Assembly (NCBI GenBank): GCA_902778935.1
Contig: CACYZT010000011.1
Span: 1 to 60,807, forward strand
DNA length: 60,807 nucleotides
From: an uncultured Bacteroidales bacterium
GTDB taxonomy: Bacteria > Bacteroidota > Bacteroidia > Bacteroidales > Paludibacteraceae
Direction of reading: 5' to 3'
Part shown: positions 60,545 through 60,807 of the stretch, in pieces
Numbering within the stretch: position 1 is the stretch's first letter
Layout: the number at the start of each line of letters is the position of its first letter
Made by a program: the position numbers and the translations under genes
Notes under the pieces: generated by a model
The model's database searches: none
Told to the model about the DNA's origin: nothing
Seen by the model: only the letters and a program-made list of their open reading frames with translations

Positions 60545-60651
60545 ACAGACCGCTCTTCGAGCTGACAGAAGACAGACCGCTCGTTTTACTCGCTGACAGA
60601 CCGTCCTTTGGACTGACAGACTGATATACATACAGGTCTCTCTGCTGACAG
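60545..60651 (-). repeat. Array of four CTGTCAG...CGGTCTGT units
   Basis: On the minus strand, units at 60651-60632, 60619-60596, 60599-60572 and 60568-60545, each CTGTCAG, a 4-12 bp core, then CGGTCTGT (the first unit degenerate). Cores include the mini-palindromes TCCAAAGGA and CTCGAAGAG. It lies just upstream of the small broken gene. Confidence 0.8.
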
Positions 60652-60712
60652 ACTGATTAAGCCTGCTCGGAACCCTACGCCGTGAGGGGGTTAAGGTTGG
60701 TTAATTTGATAG

Positions 60713-60807
60713 TTAAAGTTTCCGTGAAGCGTCGTAGCTTTCTACGGTGCGAGTCTGGATGACGGCGGAGGTGTCTCCGCGTTGCCAGTACTCGGACTTG
60801 GTCGTCA
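60713..60807 (-). CDS. C-terminal end of a protein running off the window
   Basis: On the minus strand an open frame from the window edge reads TTKSEYWQRGDTSAVIQTRT, then VESYDASRKL and a stop at 60713-60715. The composition looks like genuine coding sequence, but it is too short to identify. Confidence 0.4.
   Translation of the reverse strand, partial: TTKSEYWQRGDTSAVIQTRTVESYDASRKL

Overview
The window looks like a chromosomal segment of a gut- or rumen-type Bacteroidales bacterium (phylum Bacteroidota). The evidence is a complete type IX secretion (T9SS) core (PorP/SprF, GldK, GldL, GldM, GldN, plus a separate PorQ), a SusC/SusD glycan-uptake locus, Bacteroidota-type succinate dehydrogenase/fumarate reductase, DUF3098/DUF2795 markers, and promoters with the Bacteroides-type -33 TTTG / -7 TAnnTTTG elements. 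There are no rRNA genes and one tRNA gene (Asp).

Layout. 1-4424 (+): small membrane proteins, a methyltransferase, a zinc-ribbon/flavin-type oxidase protein and an AlkD-like DNA repair protein, mixed with two visibly deleted genes (an isochorismatase stub and an alpha/beta hydrolase). 4425-6573: about 670 bp of structured non-coding DNA with a 25-26 bp periodic repeat array and a long palindrome, then a tyrosine recombinase (-) next to tRNA-Asp, like the end of an old integrative element. 6768-20414 (-): one long co-directional run reading DUF2795, PorP, GldK-L-M-N, FtsX, DUF3098, UppP, TruB, QueA, Ung, PolA, DUF4886. 20598-23581: cobalamin adenosyltransferase, a methyltransferase-like protein, a SpmA/SpmB fusion, YbeY. 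23644-29971: a secreted pectate lyase convergent with a secreted nuclease that is translationally coupled to sdhB; sdhCAB. 30117-42684: PorQ, a Cmk-IspH fusion, 4-alpha-glucanotransferase, an HHH protein, PNPase, a DUF6377 regulator, an aldo/keto reductase.

42866-60114 (+) is a polysaccharide utilization locus for beta-1,3/beta-1,6-glucan (laminarin-like): two paralogous secreted proteins, SusC, a frameshifted SusD, a surface lipoprotein, three GH16 enzymes, a GPH-type sugar transporter, a roughly 1000-residue phosphorylase-like enzyme of the GH94/GH149/GH161 type, and a GH30 lipoprotein, closed by a strong terminator. Inferred flow: surface GH16/GH30 cut the glucan, SusC/D import oligomers, GH16/GH30 trim them further, the symporter moves them into the cytosol and the phosphorylase releases glucose-1-phosphate.

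The most unusual signals are: (1) a short C-terminal tail shared by five secreted proteins and absent from every lipoprotein here, a candidate T9SS-linked sorting tag; (2) a dispersed DNA word family (CTGTCAG...CGGTCTGT) forming an array at the right end and also embedded inside coding sequences; (3) short-period (7-11 bp) tandem word repeats in intergenic gaps and in frame in protein linkers; (4) twelve promoters that align with an exact 20-bp spacer and an extended -33 region; (5) a DNA polymerase I without a 3'-5' exonuclease domain; and (6) an Ala/Lys/Glu-rich extension on SdhA.
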